A DNA stretch of 64,000 bases from Micropterix aruncella (Eukaryota > Arthropoda > Insecta > Lepidoptera > Micropterigidae), in the NCBI GenBank assembly GCA_944548615.1, contig OX155965.1:19937101-20001100 (forward strand), in the 5' to 3' direction. Below, in pieces: positions 36,347-49,493 of this stretch. Position 1 is the stretch's first letter. Every line of letters starts with the position of its first letter. The translations under genes and the position numbers were made by a program. The notes under the pieces are model-generated. The model made no database searches and had not been told where the DNA came from. It worked only from the letters and a program-made list of their open reading frames with translations.

Positions 36347-39300
36347 GATCGCCATCCCAATTATGATATAATAATACTTAACCCTCGCCTGCAGGCGCTG
36401 AAGTCGTAGCTTCTTCGGATTCGAATGCTTACTAACCTGCGGGTCTCTTTCTTGACCGTCGCTTCGGAGGCTCGCGTCGAATCTATGTAATATAATTAGC
36501 TAGCTTTGAAAAAGAAAATGTACCTAAGGCTAGCCGGAGGCAGCGGTAGGATTTTGGTGGCTGCCACGTGTATAGCGGCGTGGGAACCCTTTTTGTTATA
36601 TATACTATTTTAATATAAATAGTATGTATCACAAAAGGGATCAGTAGGATTTGTTCATGGGGCCGCTATTTAAGTTAGCTTGGTTTTATTTGTCTAAAAA
36701 ATAAAAAAATACCTTCTTTCAGGCGCACGGTAAGAAGTCCACGAGCCGTGAAGGGCAAAGAGAGTCAATATATCCCGCACTAAACTCACCCCACGCACCT
36801 GAAGGTGGAAATAAGTAGAAGACGTGTAGGGGACTCCTCAATCCTAATTGGCGAATGAAAAACTCCTGTCGTGTTTGCGACGATTTTATTTTCCCGGTGA
36901 GTAGTTCCAATAATTGTGATGTATTTTGCCTGGTGAGGAAGCAGAACGTGTTGCTATATAGGAACTCCACCGTGGTCAATTGTAGACCGGGAAGGGTATC
37001 TATAATATGTTTCAGGATATTAAACCGTTTACCTAGCGTTGTCTCGTCTGTAGATCTGAGTTTAGAACGGAGTTAATGTTTTAAACTCAGATCTACAAAC
37101 GTGACAAACTTATGTCTATAATGAATATTTTGTAAATCGTGAGTATAATAACAGACGCCAATACTCAATATATTATGCCATTGAGTGTTTTTTTACTTAA
37201 ACAATTCATTTTATTATTCGCTTATCACTAATCAACATACTACAGAGAACATTACAAAAAACCAATACATTGAGCAGTGAAATTAATTAAAAAATATAAA
37301 TTTAAATACTAACAATCTGATAAAAACGCATTATTATTCCCCTGTAATCTAAGCCGATGGCGGGTTTTGTGCAAAAGTTTTTTAGAGTATCACCATTTAA
37401 CCTTTTTTAAATATCCTAGTTAAAGTAGTTGCCGGGAGGCACCGGGTAGTACCACAAATAACTTCGAGTTTATTTTCGGGGGAATGGGGGGTAAATTTTC
37501 AATAAATGCCTATTAGGCTATCTCGGGTTGACGTATTACTCAACGTATTATCTATAGTGAGATTTAGGTAAACGATTTGGCTAGCTAGATCGACCAAATA
37601 CCCCTTAGTGCTTCACCAGCTACAATGTTTCTCATTAATTTTCGGTAATTTCTCTTGCGAATCAAGGAGGCTCAGAAAAGGTCAGGATAACTTGAAGAGT
37701 GTCTCGAAAAAGAGGGAAGTTTTTATAAATTTAATAAAGCGGCTTAGTCCGAGGCGATAGGGAAAAAGACTTGAGGTCACTGGCTACTATGACTCTTGTA
37801 TCCTTCTGCGAGTACAGGCTTTCAGTTCTGCTCCATCTAGCTTACATCCAGTGGAATGGTTGTCTCGCTCAAGATGAATTACGCAACATTTTTCTTTGTT
37901 TAGCTTGATAAACCTGCCATCGGTCCAACACTAGCTGCTGAGAGGATAGCAGGATTATTTGTGTTTTCTATTATTTTCAGTATGCAGTGGAAATGCTGCG
38001 TCCCTGAATGATAATCCAACTACCATTCGAACGTCCGGGGAAATTATTGGTATAGAATCAAATTTTATTATACCTTATACCGGGGAAAATAAAAATATCC
38101 CATTGACTGTTTTTTTTTATTATTTCATATATACCCTTAATTTTAATATATCTTCCTCCTACAAGAAAAATCCGATCAGTGACGAAATCGTTATTTTTGT
38201 CTTATTGTATGTACCTTCCAGAAAACTTTTGTCGCTTTCTCTGCGGCAAAAGCCCGATTTCTCCTATATATGACTTCTTGTTCGTTCTCTAACCGTTTAA
38301 AATTTATTTTCTGAATAAATAAGTATTCTTTACTGCGACAATACGATTAAATACTATACCGAATTTCCCTTATATCAAGAGCCATAAAAAACTAATAATA
38401 TATATATATATATATATATATTACAAAGCTTAAACGATATTATATGGTTTATTGTGTATTATTTTGTTACTTTATTTTGGAAAAATATTGACAAGCACCA
38501 TATGCTATGTGCAAATAGCTAGGCTTTTCTGAACGGACCGAGAAATAATAATCTAGGTATGCACTAGCGAAAATGAGTAGAAATACAACATCGCGGTTAG
38601 TTGATCACTTTCAACGGTAACGATACCACTCAACAAGAAAAATCAATGAGTGACATATACTCAATAGAATTTATATACTGAATCGCGTTGAGACAAAAAA
38701 GTCAAAATCAAAATACTCGATTAGCAATTTAAATATTACAACTAGTAAGTATGATATATTAACAAGAATAAAAAAATACGACTGGTGTTACAGAAAGTGT
38801 TGACATTAATTGGACATTTAGACAGGTGTTTTTTGACATTTGGACAGTTTAGATACCCTATGACGCTCGAGATGACATAACGATTCTAACAAATTCGCAC
38901 ACTTCTATATCGGTTCAAGCGTTTAGAAGTTATGGTGGAATAAAAAATCAGGGTTTCATCATTATTACATACCGGATTTATTCCGAGTAAAATTGCGTAG
39001 TTTTATAATTTTCAAAATGTTGGATTGGACTAAATTCGTATGAGCCAAAATCGGTTTTAAAAAATAGGTAAAATTGCGTGGAGAATAATAAAATAAACAT
39101 TGTATAATTTATTTTACTAAATTGATAGTCCAAATATTTTTCTTTTTCACTCGGCCTCGAAGAGGGAAAACGAAAAAAAACTGTACTTTCATATGATGAA
39201 TGTCAACACGTACCGCATAATACATCGATTTATTTTAAAGACGCTGCTTTCTCCTTAAATGAGATCAAGGGGTCGTGGAACGTAGCCAATGACACTCGGG

Positions 39301-42300
39301 AGTACAAAACAATTCTAACAATTCGACACACTTCTAAATCGGCAAGCTTTACAACATTCAATGCACTGATTATAATACAAAAATGACATCCGAAATTATA
39401 TAGCAAAAAGTCGCAAGTGAATATAATTTGACCTTTAATGAGCCTTGGAAAGACAAAAGAGTATTTTCTTCAAACTACAATACAGCCGGTGGTGACGATA
39501 AGAAAAAATAAAAGAAACTTACAATAAAATTCAAAAAGAAAAAGCGAAATTTAATACCAAAAATGGAAAAAATATATTATATTTAAGGCTCGCAAGAAAT
39601 CTAATATAATTAGCTAGCTTTGAAAAAGAAATTGTAACTAAGGCTATCGGAGGCAGCGGTAGTATTTGGGTGGCTGCCACGTGCATAGCGGCGTGGGAAC
39701 CCTTTTTGTTATGTATTTTATTCAAATATGAATAGAATATAGAACAAAATGTATCATTAGGATATGTTCATGGGGCCGCTATTTAAGTTAGCTTAGTTTT
39801 ATTTTTCAAGAAAAAAAAAAAAACCTAATTTCAGGCGCATGGTAAGATGTCCTCGAGCCGGCTGGTGATAAGAGAGACAATAACTCTCGCACTAAACTCA
39901 CCCTACGCACCTGATGAAGGAAATATATAGCGGGCACTGCTCATTGGTGAATGAGAAACTCCTACCGTGTGTGCGATGATTTTATTGTCCCGGTGAGTAG
40001 TTGCAATCATTGTGATGTCTTTTACCCTGGTGAGGAAGCAGAACCTGTTACTATATAGGAACTCCACACCGGTCAATTGTGGACCTGCTGTGTTTTGGCC
40101 CATTTCAATAATTTCGGTGAGGGGTATGTATAAAATGTCTCAGGATATTATACCGTTTACCTAGCGTCATCTTTGTTTTAAACTCAGATCGACATACGAG
40201 ACAAACCTATTTTATTGTAATACCTATTTATTTATTGCTTGCGATCGAGCACGAAGCTTATTATTAGGCACAAAGAGATCCTCTTTATATAACAAGTTAG
40301 AGTTATGGTCGATCTAGCTGGCCAAAAGTATTTTTGTAGTGTAATTGTTTTAGGGCTCATTTTTAAATTTAATAATTTTGTTATGATTACGTCATTGGAA
40401 GTACATGTTGAAAAAAAAACACGGATATGACGTCCTTATTTACAACATCCTTTATTATAAGCGGTATATACAAGGATGCTGTAACCTATATTAAATATTT
40501 GGCTTTCTATATCTCTGTATTCACCGAGCTACAGGTTAAACGGCTCAACCGATTGACTTGAGATTTGAAACATAAACATCTTTGGGGTCAAGTAATCGGT
40601 TTGATTTATGAAAAGTTTCCAAAAAATCAAAATGGTTAAAAAATTACAAATTTACAAAAGTTCAAAAATATGTCTTGCTGGCGCGGGCTAAATATTGAAA
40701 TTTGAAACATAGACTCTTAAGGGGCAAGCAAGCAATGTGATTCATAAAAAGTATTAAAAAAGTTAAAGATTTTTAATTTAAAATAGTACCAACGTCAAAT
40801 GAATACCAAAACTTTTATGGTGATATATGCCCTGCAGGCCCGGGCTAAACATTGAAATGTAGGTATTACGTAAACACAGAAATTTTACAGCATTCAATGC
40901 ACCGATTATAATAGAAAACCAGCACTCGAAATTATATAGCTGAAAATCGCAAGTCAGTTAAATTTGACTTACAAGTTCACACCTGTAATAACAGAAGTTC
41001 CAGAAATAAAACTCCCCCCTCTGTTATGAGTCAAAATGCTGGGTTCAAAAGCTTCACGAGACTTTGATGGAAATTTTCTAGAAGCCTCTGGAAGTATCTT
41101 CTAGTGTAAAATAACCTAAACTATACTTAGGATAGGTAGCAATTTCAGAGGAAATATACTCTTGGTACTGCACCATTAAAGAGGAAAAGGAATAAATTAT
41201 CTGAACCGTCGAATCCCCATTTCTAAGCTACCGGTACAATGAATCATGCACACTCGCTAAGCCGTCGCGTAATCTGCTTATTCCGCAGCTTGGTCTGCGA
41301 CTTCTCAGAATACAAGGGTAGTACTTTCAAATAGACACTGCTTTATATTTTGCTCTGTTTCAGGCGAAGCACGTTCAACATGACCGGTCTCCAAGACTTA
41401 ATTTGGATCGCGTTCAGCTCACCTCTCTTCAGCCAAACTTCACTAAATAAATACCTGTTTTCGAAGATCAACATAATCCACCACCACTACCGCACGCAAT
41501 TACCTATATCGGTAGAATTTTAAAACATTGTATACATTGTAATATATACATACTTTATTGCAAATAATAATTGATTATGACTCTAGCATTTTTTAATCAA
41601 TCCTAGGGTTTCTTGGCGATTCTTTCACAATTTAAGTATGGTATTATTTGATATGCGGATTTACTTAAATAATGGTATTTTAAAATAAATTTTCAAGTTT
41701 GTATAATTTCCCAATTGTCACTCATATTAAAGATTATTGCGTATATCCACATTCTACTGAGTTATATTTTAAATGTTATTTCAATTGCATAATTTAGTAT
41801 CCCATTTTGACTGTCCGGTTTACATAATATACTACTTAGATTATTTGCTTTCCCATTTTATTAAAACATATTAAATAGGTAGCACATTGCGGCACGTACG
41901 TTTATGTCTGAAAACTCGGATGAATCAAAGACTATTTGACTATATGGCTCTTTGAAAAGTCGGTATTATAAATATATAATGGATGGCAAATATTAACTTT
42001 TCTGTTTTATCTTCCAAGTATTTTCTCTGCAACTCTACCACACCACGAATGATTTTCCACTAGTAGGACACCACATTTTTATCCACATTATTTTCTTGCG
42101 GAATAATAATATCCTAAGGAAATTCTAGTAATTTTGTGTCACCGTGAATTTGGTCTAACATTATTACTGTTTTATTGTGCATTTCAATGCTCTTTAATGG
42201 CTAAAAGCTAATATTGCCCCTGTCGAATTTCAAATTTCCCGCCTATCAACACATGGTTATCAAATCTGGCAGTATTTTTTTTAAATTATTGTCTCCGATC

Positions 42301-42459
42301 GCTATTAATAATGTTTTTTTTTATAAATATATATTTCTAAGTTTATTCTGTCGTTTTAAAGGTCGTTTATCATAAAGTAATTATATGCTTTAAAAAACCA
42401 GTTTTTTTTAATAAATTATAGAACGGCGGTAAAGTCTATACTCTTCGGCTAACAGTGTC

Positions 42460-42467
42460 TATAAATA
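42460..42467 (+). promoter_or_regulatory. TATA box, unit 7
   Basis: TATAAATA is kept although the preceding bases changed (GTGTCTATAAATA instead of GAGTCTATAAATA). The 108-bp spacing is kept. Confidence 0.55.
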
Positions 42468-42567
42468 TCGTTAGCATAGCAACGAGTTTGTTTATTCTCA
42501 TAGAAGGATTTGTGTGACAGATCGCTTTCAACAAGGTCTTCCTAATCTATTCTAATCAACTAAAAGA

Positions 42568-42891
42568 ATGAATAGGGGCTGCGTAAACGCGATCGAAAAA
42601 GGGGAGAAGACTCCAGAGGAGCGAGAGATGGTAAAATTCGGCGATCCTCTGAAGGACATAAGGTATTTATACGAAGACGAGGTGAAACGTGTTCGATTTG
42701 AGTGTCCACCTGTCAGGGTTGTGTATTATTATGCAGCCGACGACGAGGAAGAGGAATATTACGACGAGGAAGAGGTGGATATTGCCGCGAAGAAAAAGAA
42801 GTCACGGATTTCGCGATTATTCGGATGTTGCTGTAGATGTAAAAGAATAATCGCGAACATCTTCTTTTTCGCGACTTCCACCTGTCGCTGA
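42568..42891 (+). CDS. Array ORF107, unit 7 copy (E17)
   Basis: Glu replaces Gly at residue 17 (GGG to GAG), with Glu18 and Ala102 as in unit 1. The flanking region is the most diverged seen in the array: several substitutions in the 400 bp upstream and CTTTCAGGCG instead of the palindrome downstream. The ORF itself has only this one change, which hints at constraint on the coding region. Confidence 0.57.
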   Translation: MNRGCVNAIEKGEKTPEEREMVKFGDPLKDIRYLYEDEVKRVRFECPPVRVVYYYAADDEEEEYYDEEEVDIAAKKKKSRISRLFGCCCRCKRIIANIFFFATSTCR

Positions 42892-44828
42892 GATCGCCAT
42901 CCCAATTATGATATAATAATACTTAACCCTCGCTTTCAGGCGCTGAAGTCGTAGCTTCTTCGGATTCGAATGCTTACTAACCTGCGGGTCTCTTTCTTGA
43001 CCGTCGCTTCGGAAGCTCGCGTGGAATCTAATATAATTAGCTAGCTTTGAAAAAGAAAATGTACCTAAGGCTAGCCGGAGGCAGCGGTAGGATTTTGGTG
43101 GCTGCCACGTGTATAGCGGCGTGGGAACCCTTTTTGTTATATATACTATTTTAATATAAATAGTATGTATCACAAAAGGGATCAATAGGATCTGTTCATG
43201 GGGCCGCTATTTAAGTTAGCTTGGTTTTATTTGTCTAAAAAATAAAAAAATACCTTCTTTCAGGCGCACGGTAAGAAGTCCACGAGCCGTGAAGGGCAAA
43301 GAGAGTCAATATATCCCGCACTAAACTCACCCCACGCACCTGAAGGTGGAAATAAGTAGAAGACGTGTAGGGGACTCCTCAATCCTAATTGGCGAATGAA
43401 AAACTCCTGTCGTGTTTGCGACGATTTTATTTTCCCGGTGAGTAGTTCCAATAATTGTGATGTATTTTGCCTGGTGAGGAAGCAGAACGTGTTGCTATAT
43501 AGGAACTCCACAGTGGTCAATTGTAGACCGGGAAGGGTATCTATAATATGTTTCAGGATATTAAACCGTTTACCTAGCGTTGTCTCGTCTGTAGATCTGA
43601 GTTTAGAACGGAGTTAATGTTTTAAAATCAGATCTACAAACGTGACAAACTTATGTCTATAATGAATATTTTGTAAATCGTGAGTATAATAACAGACGCC
43701 AATACTCAATATATTATGCCATTGAGTGATTTTTTAATTAAACAATTCATTTTATTATTCGCTTATCACTAATCAACATACTACAGAGAACATTACAGAA
43801 AACCAATACATTGAGCAGTGAAATTAATTAAAAAATATAAATTTAAATACTAACAATCTGATAAAAACGCATTATTATCCCCTGTAAGCTAAGCCGATGG
43901 CGGGTTTTGTGCAAAAGTTTTTTAGAGTATCACCATTTATCCTTTTTTAAATATCCTAGTTAAAGTAGTTGCCGGGAGGCACCGGGTAGTACCACAAATA
44001 ACTTCGAGTTTATTTTCGGGGGAATGGGGGGTAAATTATCAATAAATGCCTATTAGGCTATCTCAGGTTGACGTATTACTCAACGTATTATCTATAGTGA
44101 GATTTAGGTAAACGATTTGGCTAGCTAGATCGACCAAATACCCCTTAGTGCTTCACCAGCTACAATGTTTCTCATTAATTTTCGGTAATTTCTCTTGCGA
44201 ATCAAGGAGGCTCAGAAAAGGTCAGGATAACTTGAAGAGTGTCTCGAAAAAGAGGGAAGTTTTTATAAATTTAATAAAGCGGCTTAGTCCGAGGCGATAG
44301 GGAAAAAGACTTGAGGTCACTGGCTACTATGACTCTTGTATCCTTCTGCGAGTACAGGCTTTCAGTTCTGCTCCATCTAGCTTACATCCAGTGGAATGGT
44401 TGTCTCGCTCAAGATGAATTACGCAACATTTTTCTTTATTTAGCTTGATAAACCTGCCATCGGTCCAAGACTAGCTGCTTAGAGGATAGCAGGATTATTT
44501 GTGTTTTCTATTATTTTCAGTATGCAGTGGAAATGCTGCGTCCCTGAATGCTAATCCAGCTACCATTCGACCGTCCGGGGAAATTATTGGTATAGAATCA
44601 AATTTTATTATTCCTTATACCGGGGAAAATAAAAATATCCCATTGACTGATTTTTTTTAATTATTTCATATATACCCTTAATTTTAATATATCTTCCTCC
44701 TACAAGAAAAATCCGATCAGTAACGAAATCGTTATTTTTGTCTTATTGTATGTACCTTCCAGAAAACTTTTGTCGCTTTCTCTGCGGCAAAAGCCCGATT
44801 TCTCCTATGACTTCTTGTTCGATCTCTA

Positions 44829-44905
44829 TCATTCGCTAAGTACAAATATTTGACATTTGACTCTCATATTTTACTGATAATTGTCCGTCTTTTGTGTGTG
44901 GCAAT
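44829..44905. other. 77-bp segment present only in units 7 and 8
   Basis: Between TCTCTA and ACCGTTTAAAATT, units 7 and 8 (second copy near 51431-51507) carry 77 bp that units 1-6 lack. It has no terminal repeats, so a deletion in the ancestor of units 1-6 is as likely as an insertion. Confidence 0.8.
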
Positions 44906-47900
44906 ACCGTTTAAAATTTATTTTCTGAATAAATAAGTATTCTTTACTGCGACAATACGATTAAATATTATACCGAATTTCCCTTATATCAAAAGCCATT
45001 AAAAACTAATAATATATATATTACAAAGCTTAAACGATATTATATGGTTTATTGTGTATTATTTTGTTACTTTATTTTGGAAAAATATTGACAAGCACCA
45101 TATGCTATGTGCAAATACCTAGGCTTTTCTGAACGGACCGAGAAATAATAATCTAGGTATGCACTAGCGAAAATGAGTAGAAATACAACATCGCGGTTAG
45201 TTGATCACTTTCAACGGTAACGATACCACTCAACAAGAAAAATCAATGAGTGACATATACTCAATAGAATTTATATACTGAATCGCGTTGAGACAAAAAA
45301 GTCAAAATCAAAATACTCGATTAGCAATTTAAATATTACAACTAGTAAGTATGATATATTAACAAGAATAAAAAAATACGACTGCTGTTACAGAAAGTGT
45401 TGACATTAATTGGACATTTAGACAGGTGTTTTTTGGCATTTGGACATTTTAGATACCCTATGACGCTCGAGATGACATAACGATTCTAACAAATTCGCAC
45501 ACTTCTATATCGGTTCAAGCGTTTAGAAGTTATGGTGGAATAAAAAATCAGGGTTTCATCATTATTACATACCGGATTTATTCCGAGTAAAATTGCGTAG
45601 TTTTATAATTTTCATAATGTTGGATTGGACTAAATTCGTATGAGCCAAAATCGGTTTTTAAAAAATAGGTAAAATTGCGTGGAGAATAACAAAATAAACA
45701 TTGTATAATTTATTTTACTAAATTGATAGTCCAAATATTTTTCTTCTTCACTCGGCCTCGAAGAGGGAAAATGAAAAAAAACTGTACTTTCATATGATGA
45801 ATGTCAACACGTACCGCATGATACATCGATTTATTTTAAAGACGCTGCTTTCTCCTTAAATGAGATCAAGGGGTCGTGGAACGTAGCCAATGACACTCGG
45901 GAGTACAAAACAATTCTAACAATTCGACACACTTCTAAATCGGCAAGCTTTACAACATTCAATGCACTGATTATAATACAAAAATGACATCCGAAATTAT
46001 ATAGCAAAAAGTCGCAAGTGAATATAATTTGACCTTTAATGAGCCTTGGAAAGACAAAAGAGTATTTTCTTCAAACTACAATACAGCCGGTGGTGACGAT
46101 AAGAAAAAATAAAAGAAACTTACAATAAAATTCAAAAAGAAAAAGCGAAATTGAATACCAAAAATGGAAAAAATATATTATATTTAAGGCTCGCAAGAAA
46201 TCTAATATAATTAGCTAGCTTTGAAAAAGAAATTGTAACTAAGGCTATCGGAGGCAGCGGTAGTATTTGGGTGGCTGCCACGTGCATAGCGGCGTGGGAA
46301 CCCTTTTTGTTATGTATTTTATTCAAATATGAATAGAATATAGAACAAAATGTATCATTAGGATATGTTCATGGGGCCGCTATCTAAGTTAGCTTAGTTT
46401 TATTTTTCAAAAAAAAAAAAAAAAACCTAATTTCAGGCGCATGGTAAGATGTCCTCGAGCCGGCTGGTGATAAGAGAGACAATAACTCTCGCACTAAACT
46501 CACCCTACGCACCTGATGAAGGAAATATATAGCGGGCACTCCTCATTGGTGAATGAGAAACTCCTACCGTGTGTGCGATGATTTTATTGTCCCGGTGAGT
46601 AGTTGCAATCATTGTGATGTCTTTTACCCTGGTGAGGAAGCAGAACCTGTTACTATATAGGAACTCCACACCGGTCAATTGTGGACCTGCTGTGTTTTGG
46701 CCCATTTCAATAATTTCGGTGAGGGGTATGTATAAAATGTCTCAGGATATTATACCGTTTACCTAGCGTCATCTTTGTTTTAAACTCAGATCAACATACG
46801 AGACAAACCTATTTTATTGTAATACCTATTTATTTATTGCTTGCGATCGAGCACGAAGCTTATTATTAGGCACAAAGAGATCCTCTTTATATAACAAGTT
46901 AGAGTTATGGTCGATCTAGCTGGCCAAAAGTATTTTTGTAGTGTAATTGTTTTAGGGCTCATTTTTAAATTTAATAATTTTGTTATGATTACGTCATTGG
47001 AAGTACATGTTGAAAAAAAAACACGGATATGACGTCCTTATTTACAACATCCTTTATTATAAGCGGTTTATACAAGGATGCTGTAACCTATATTAAATAT
47101 TTGGCTTTCTATATCTCTGTATTCACCGAGCTGCAGGTTAAACGGCTCAACCGATTGACTTGAGATTTGAAACATAAACATCTTTGGGGTCAAGTAATCG
47201 GTTTGATTTATGAAAAGTTTCCAAAAAATCAAAATGGTTAAAAAATTACAAATTTACAAAAGTTCAAAAATATGTCTTGCTGGCGCGGGCTAAATATTGA
47301 AATTTGAAACATAGACTCTTAAGGGGCAAGCAAGCAATGTGATTCATAAAAAGTATTAAAAAAGTTAAAGATTTTTAATTTAAAATAGTACCAACGTCAA
47401 ATGAATACCAAAACTTTTATGGTGATATATGCCCTGCAGGCCCGGGCTAAACATTGAAATGTAGGTATTACGTAAACACAGAAATTTTACAGCATTCAAT
47501 GCACCGATTATAATAGAAAACCAGCACTCGAAATTATAAAGCTGAAAATCGCAAGTCAGTTAAATTTGACTTACAAGTTCACACCTGTAATAACAGAAGT
47601 TCCAGAAATAAAACTCCCCCCTCTGTTATGAGTCAAAATGCTGGGTTCAAAAGCTTCACGAGACTTTGATGGAAATTTTCTAGAAGCCTCTGGAAGTATC
47701 TTCTAGTGTAAAATAACCTAAACTATACTTAGGATAGGTAGCAATTTCAGAGGAAATATACTCTTGGTACTGCACCATTAAAGAGGAAAAGGAATAAATT
47801 ATCTGAACCGTCGAATCCCCATTTCTAAGCTACCGGTACAATGAATCATGCACACTCGCTAAGCCGTCGCGTAATCTGCTTATTCCGCAGCTTGGTCTGC

Positions 47901-49061
47901 GACTTCTCAGAATACAAGGGTAGTACTTTCAAATAGACACTGCTTTATATTTTGCTCTGTTTCAGGCGAAGCACGTTCAACATGACCGGTCTCCAATACT
48001 TAATTTGGATCGCGTTCTGCTCACCTCTCTTCAGCCAAACTTCACTAAATAAATACCTGTTTTCGAAGATCAACATAATCCACCACCACTACCGCACGCA
48101 ATTACCTATATCGGTAGAATTTTAAAACATTGTATACATTGTAATATATACATACTTTATTGCAAATAATAATTGATTATGACTCTAGCATTTTTTAATC
48201 AATCCTAGGGTTTCTTGGCGATTCTTTCACAATTTAAGTATGGTATTATTTGATATGCGGATTTACTTAAATAATGGTATTTTAAAATAAATTTTCAAGT
48301 TTGTATAATTTCCCAATTGTCACTCATATTAAAGATTATTGCGTATATCCACATTCTACTGAGTTATATTTTAAATGTTATTTCAATTGCATAATTTAGT
48401 ATCCCATTTTGACTGTCCGGTTTACATAATATACTACTTAGATTATTTGCTTTCCCATTTTATTAAAACATATTAAATAGGTAGCACATTGCGGCACGTA
48501 CGTTTATGTCTGAAAACTCGGATGAATCAAAGACTATTTGACTATATGGCTCTTTGAAAAGTCGGTATTATAAATATATAATGGATGGCAAATATTAACT
48601 TTTCTGTTTTATCTTCCAAGTATTTTCTCTGCAACTCTACCACACCACGAATGATTTTCCACTAGTAGGACACCACATTTTTATCCACATTATTTTCTTG
48701 CGGAATAATAATATCCTAAGGAAATTCTAGTAATTTTGTGTCACCGTGAATTTGGTCTAACATTATTACTGTTTTATTGTGCATTTCAATGCTCTTTAAT
48801 GGCTAAAAGCTAATATTGCCCCTGTCGAATTTCAAATTTCCCGCCTATCAACACATGGTTATCAAATCTGGCAGTATTTTTTTTAAATTATTGTCTCCGA
48901 TCGCTATTAATAATGTTTTTTTTTATAAATATATATTTCTAAGTTTATTCTGTCGTTTTAAAGGTCGTTTATCATAAAGTAATTATATGCTTTAAAAAAC
49001 CAGTTTTTTTTAATAAATTATAGAACGGCGGTAAAGTCTATACTCTTCGGCTAACAGTGTC

Positions 49062-49069
49062 TATAAATA
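49062..49069 (+). promoter_or_regulatory. TATA box, unit 8
   Basis: Same GTGTCTATAAATA variant as unit 7, 108 bp before the ATG. Confidence 0.55.
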
Positions 49070-49169
49070 TCGTTAGCATAGCAACGAGTTTGTTTATTCT
49101 CATAGAAGGATTTGTGTGACAGATCGCTTTCAACAAGGTCTTCCTAATCTATTCTAATCAACTAAAAGA

Positions 49170-49493
49170 ATGAATAGGGGCTGCGTAAACGCGATCGAAA
49201 AAGGGGAGAAGACTCCAGAGGAGCGAGAGATGGTAAAATTCGGCGATCCTCTGAAGGACATAAGGTATTTATACGAAGACGAGGTGAAACGTGTTCGATT
49301 TGAGTGTCCACCTGTCAGGGTTGTGTATTATTATGCAGCCGACGACGAGGAAGAGGAATATTACGACGAGGAAGAGGTGGATATTGCCGCGAAGAAAAAG
49401 AAGTCACGGATTTCGCGATTATTCGGATGTTGCTGTAGATGTAAAAGAATAATCGCGAACATCTTCTTTTTCGCGACTTCCACCTGTCGCTGA
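49170..49493 (+). CDS. Array ORF107, unit 8 copy (E17)
   Basis: The protein is identical to the unit 7 copy. The 94- and 104-codon frames elsewhere in this unit are broken, but this one is open, which supports it as the real coding region. The next unit (9) is truncated before its ORF, so this is the last copy of the array. Confidence 0.57.
   Translation: MNRGCVNAIEKGEKTPEEREMVKFGDPLKDIRYLYEDEVKRVRFECPPVRVVYYYAADDEEEEYYDEEEVDIAAKKKKSRISRLFGCCCRCKRIIANIFFFATSTCR

Larger units (their letters stand above)
32194..38740 (+). repeat. Tandem array unit 6 (6547 bp)
   Basis: This unit lacks both mobile insertions and is the closest to a basal unit length. Its left ~4 kb is nearly identical to that of unit 7: both have TTCAAGAAAAAAA before module A's acceptor, ATATATAGCGGGCACTGC, and a missing T in GGGGCAAGCAAGC. 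Module A is 33040-33659 and module B is 36469-37109. Confidence 0.97.
38741..45340 (+). repeat. Tandem array unit 7 (6600 bp), mosaic
   Basis: The left half is unit 6-like. From about 41330 to the end it is unit 8-like, sharing the TAG in the 94-codon frame, the changed base before the TATA box (GTGTCTATAAATA), CCAGAGGAGCG in the ORF, GGAAGCTCGCGTGG at the start of module B and the extra 77 bp at 44829-44905. The switch point lies between about 40860 and 41330. Module A is 39587-40206 and module B is 43014-43650. Confidence 0.97.

Noticed and set aside
42817..43185. 122-codon minus frame overlapping ORF107 antisense in units 7 and 8
   Set aside because: It opens only because of small changes at the start of module B in those units; other units have stops, and most of it is the antisense of ORF107.
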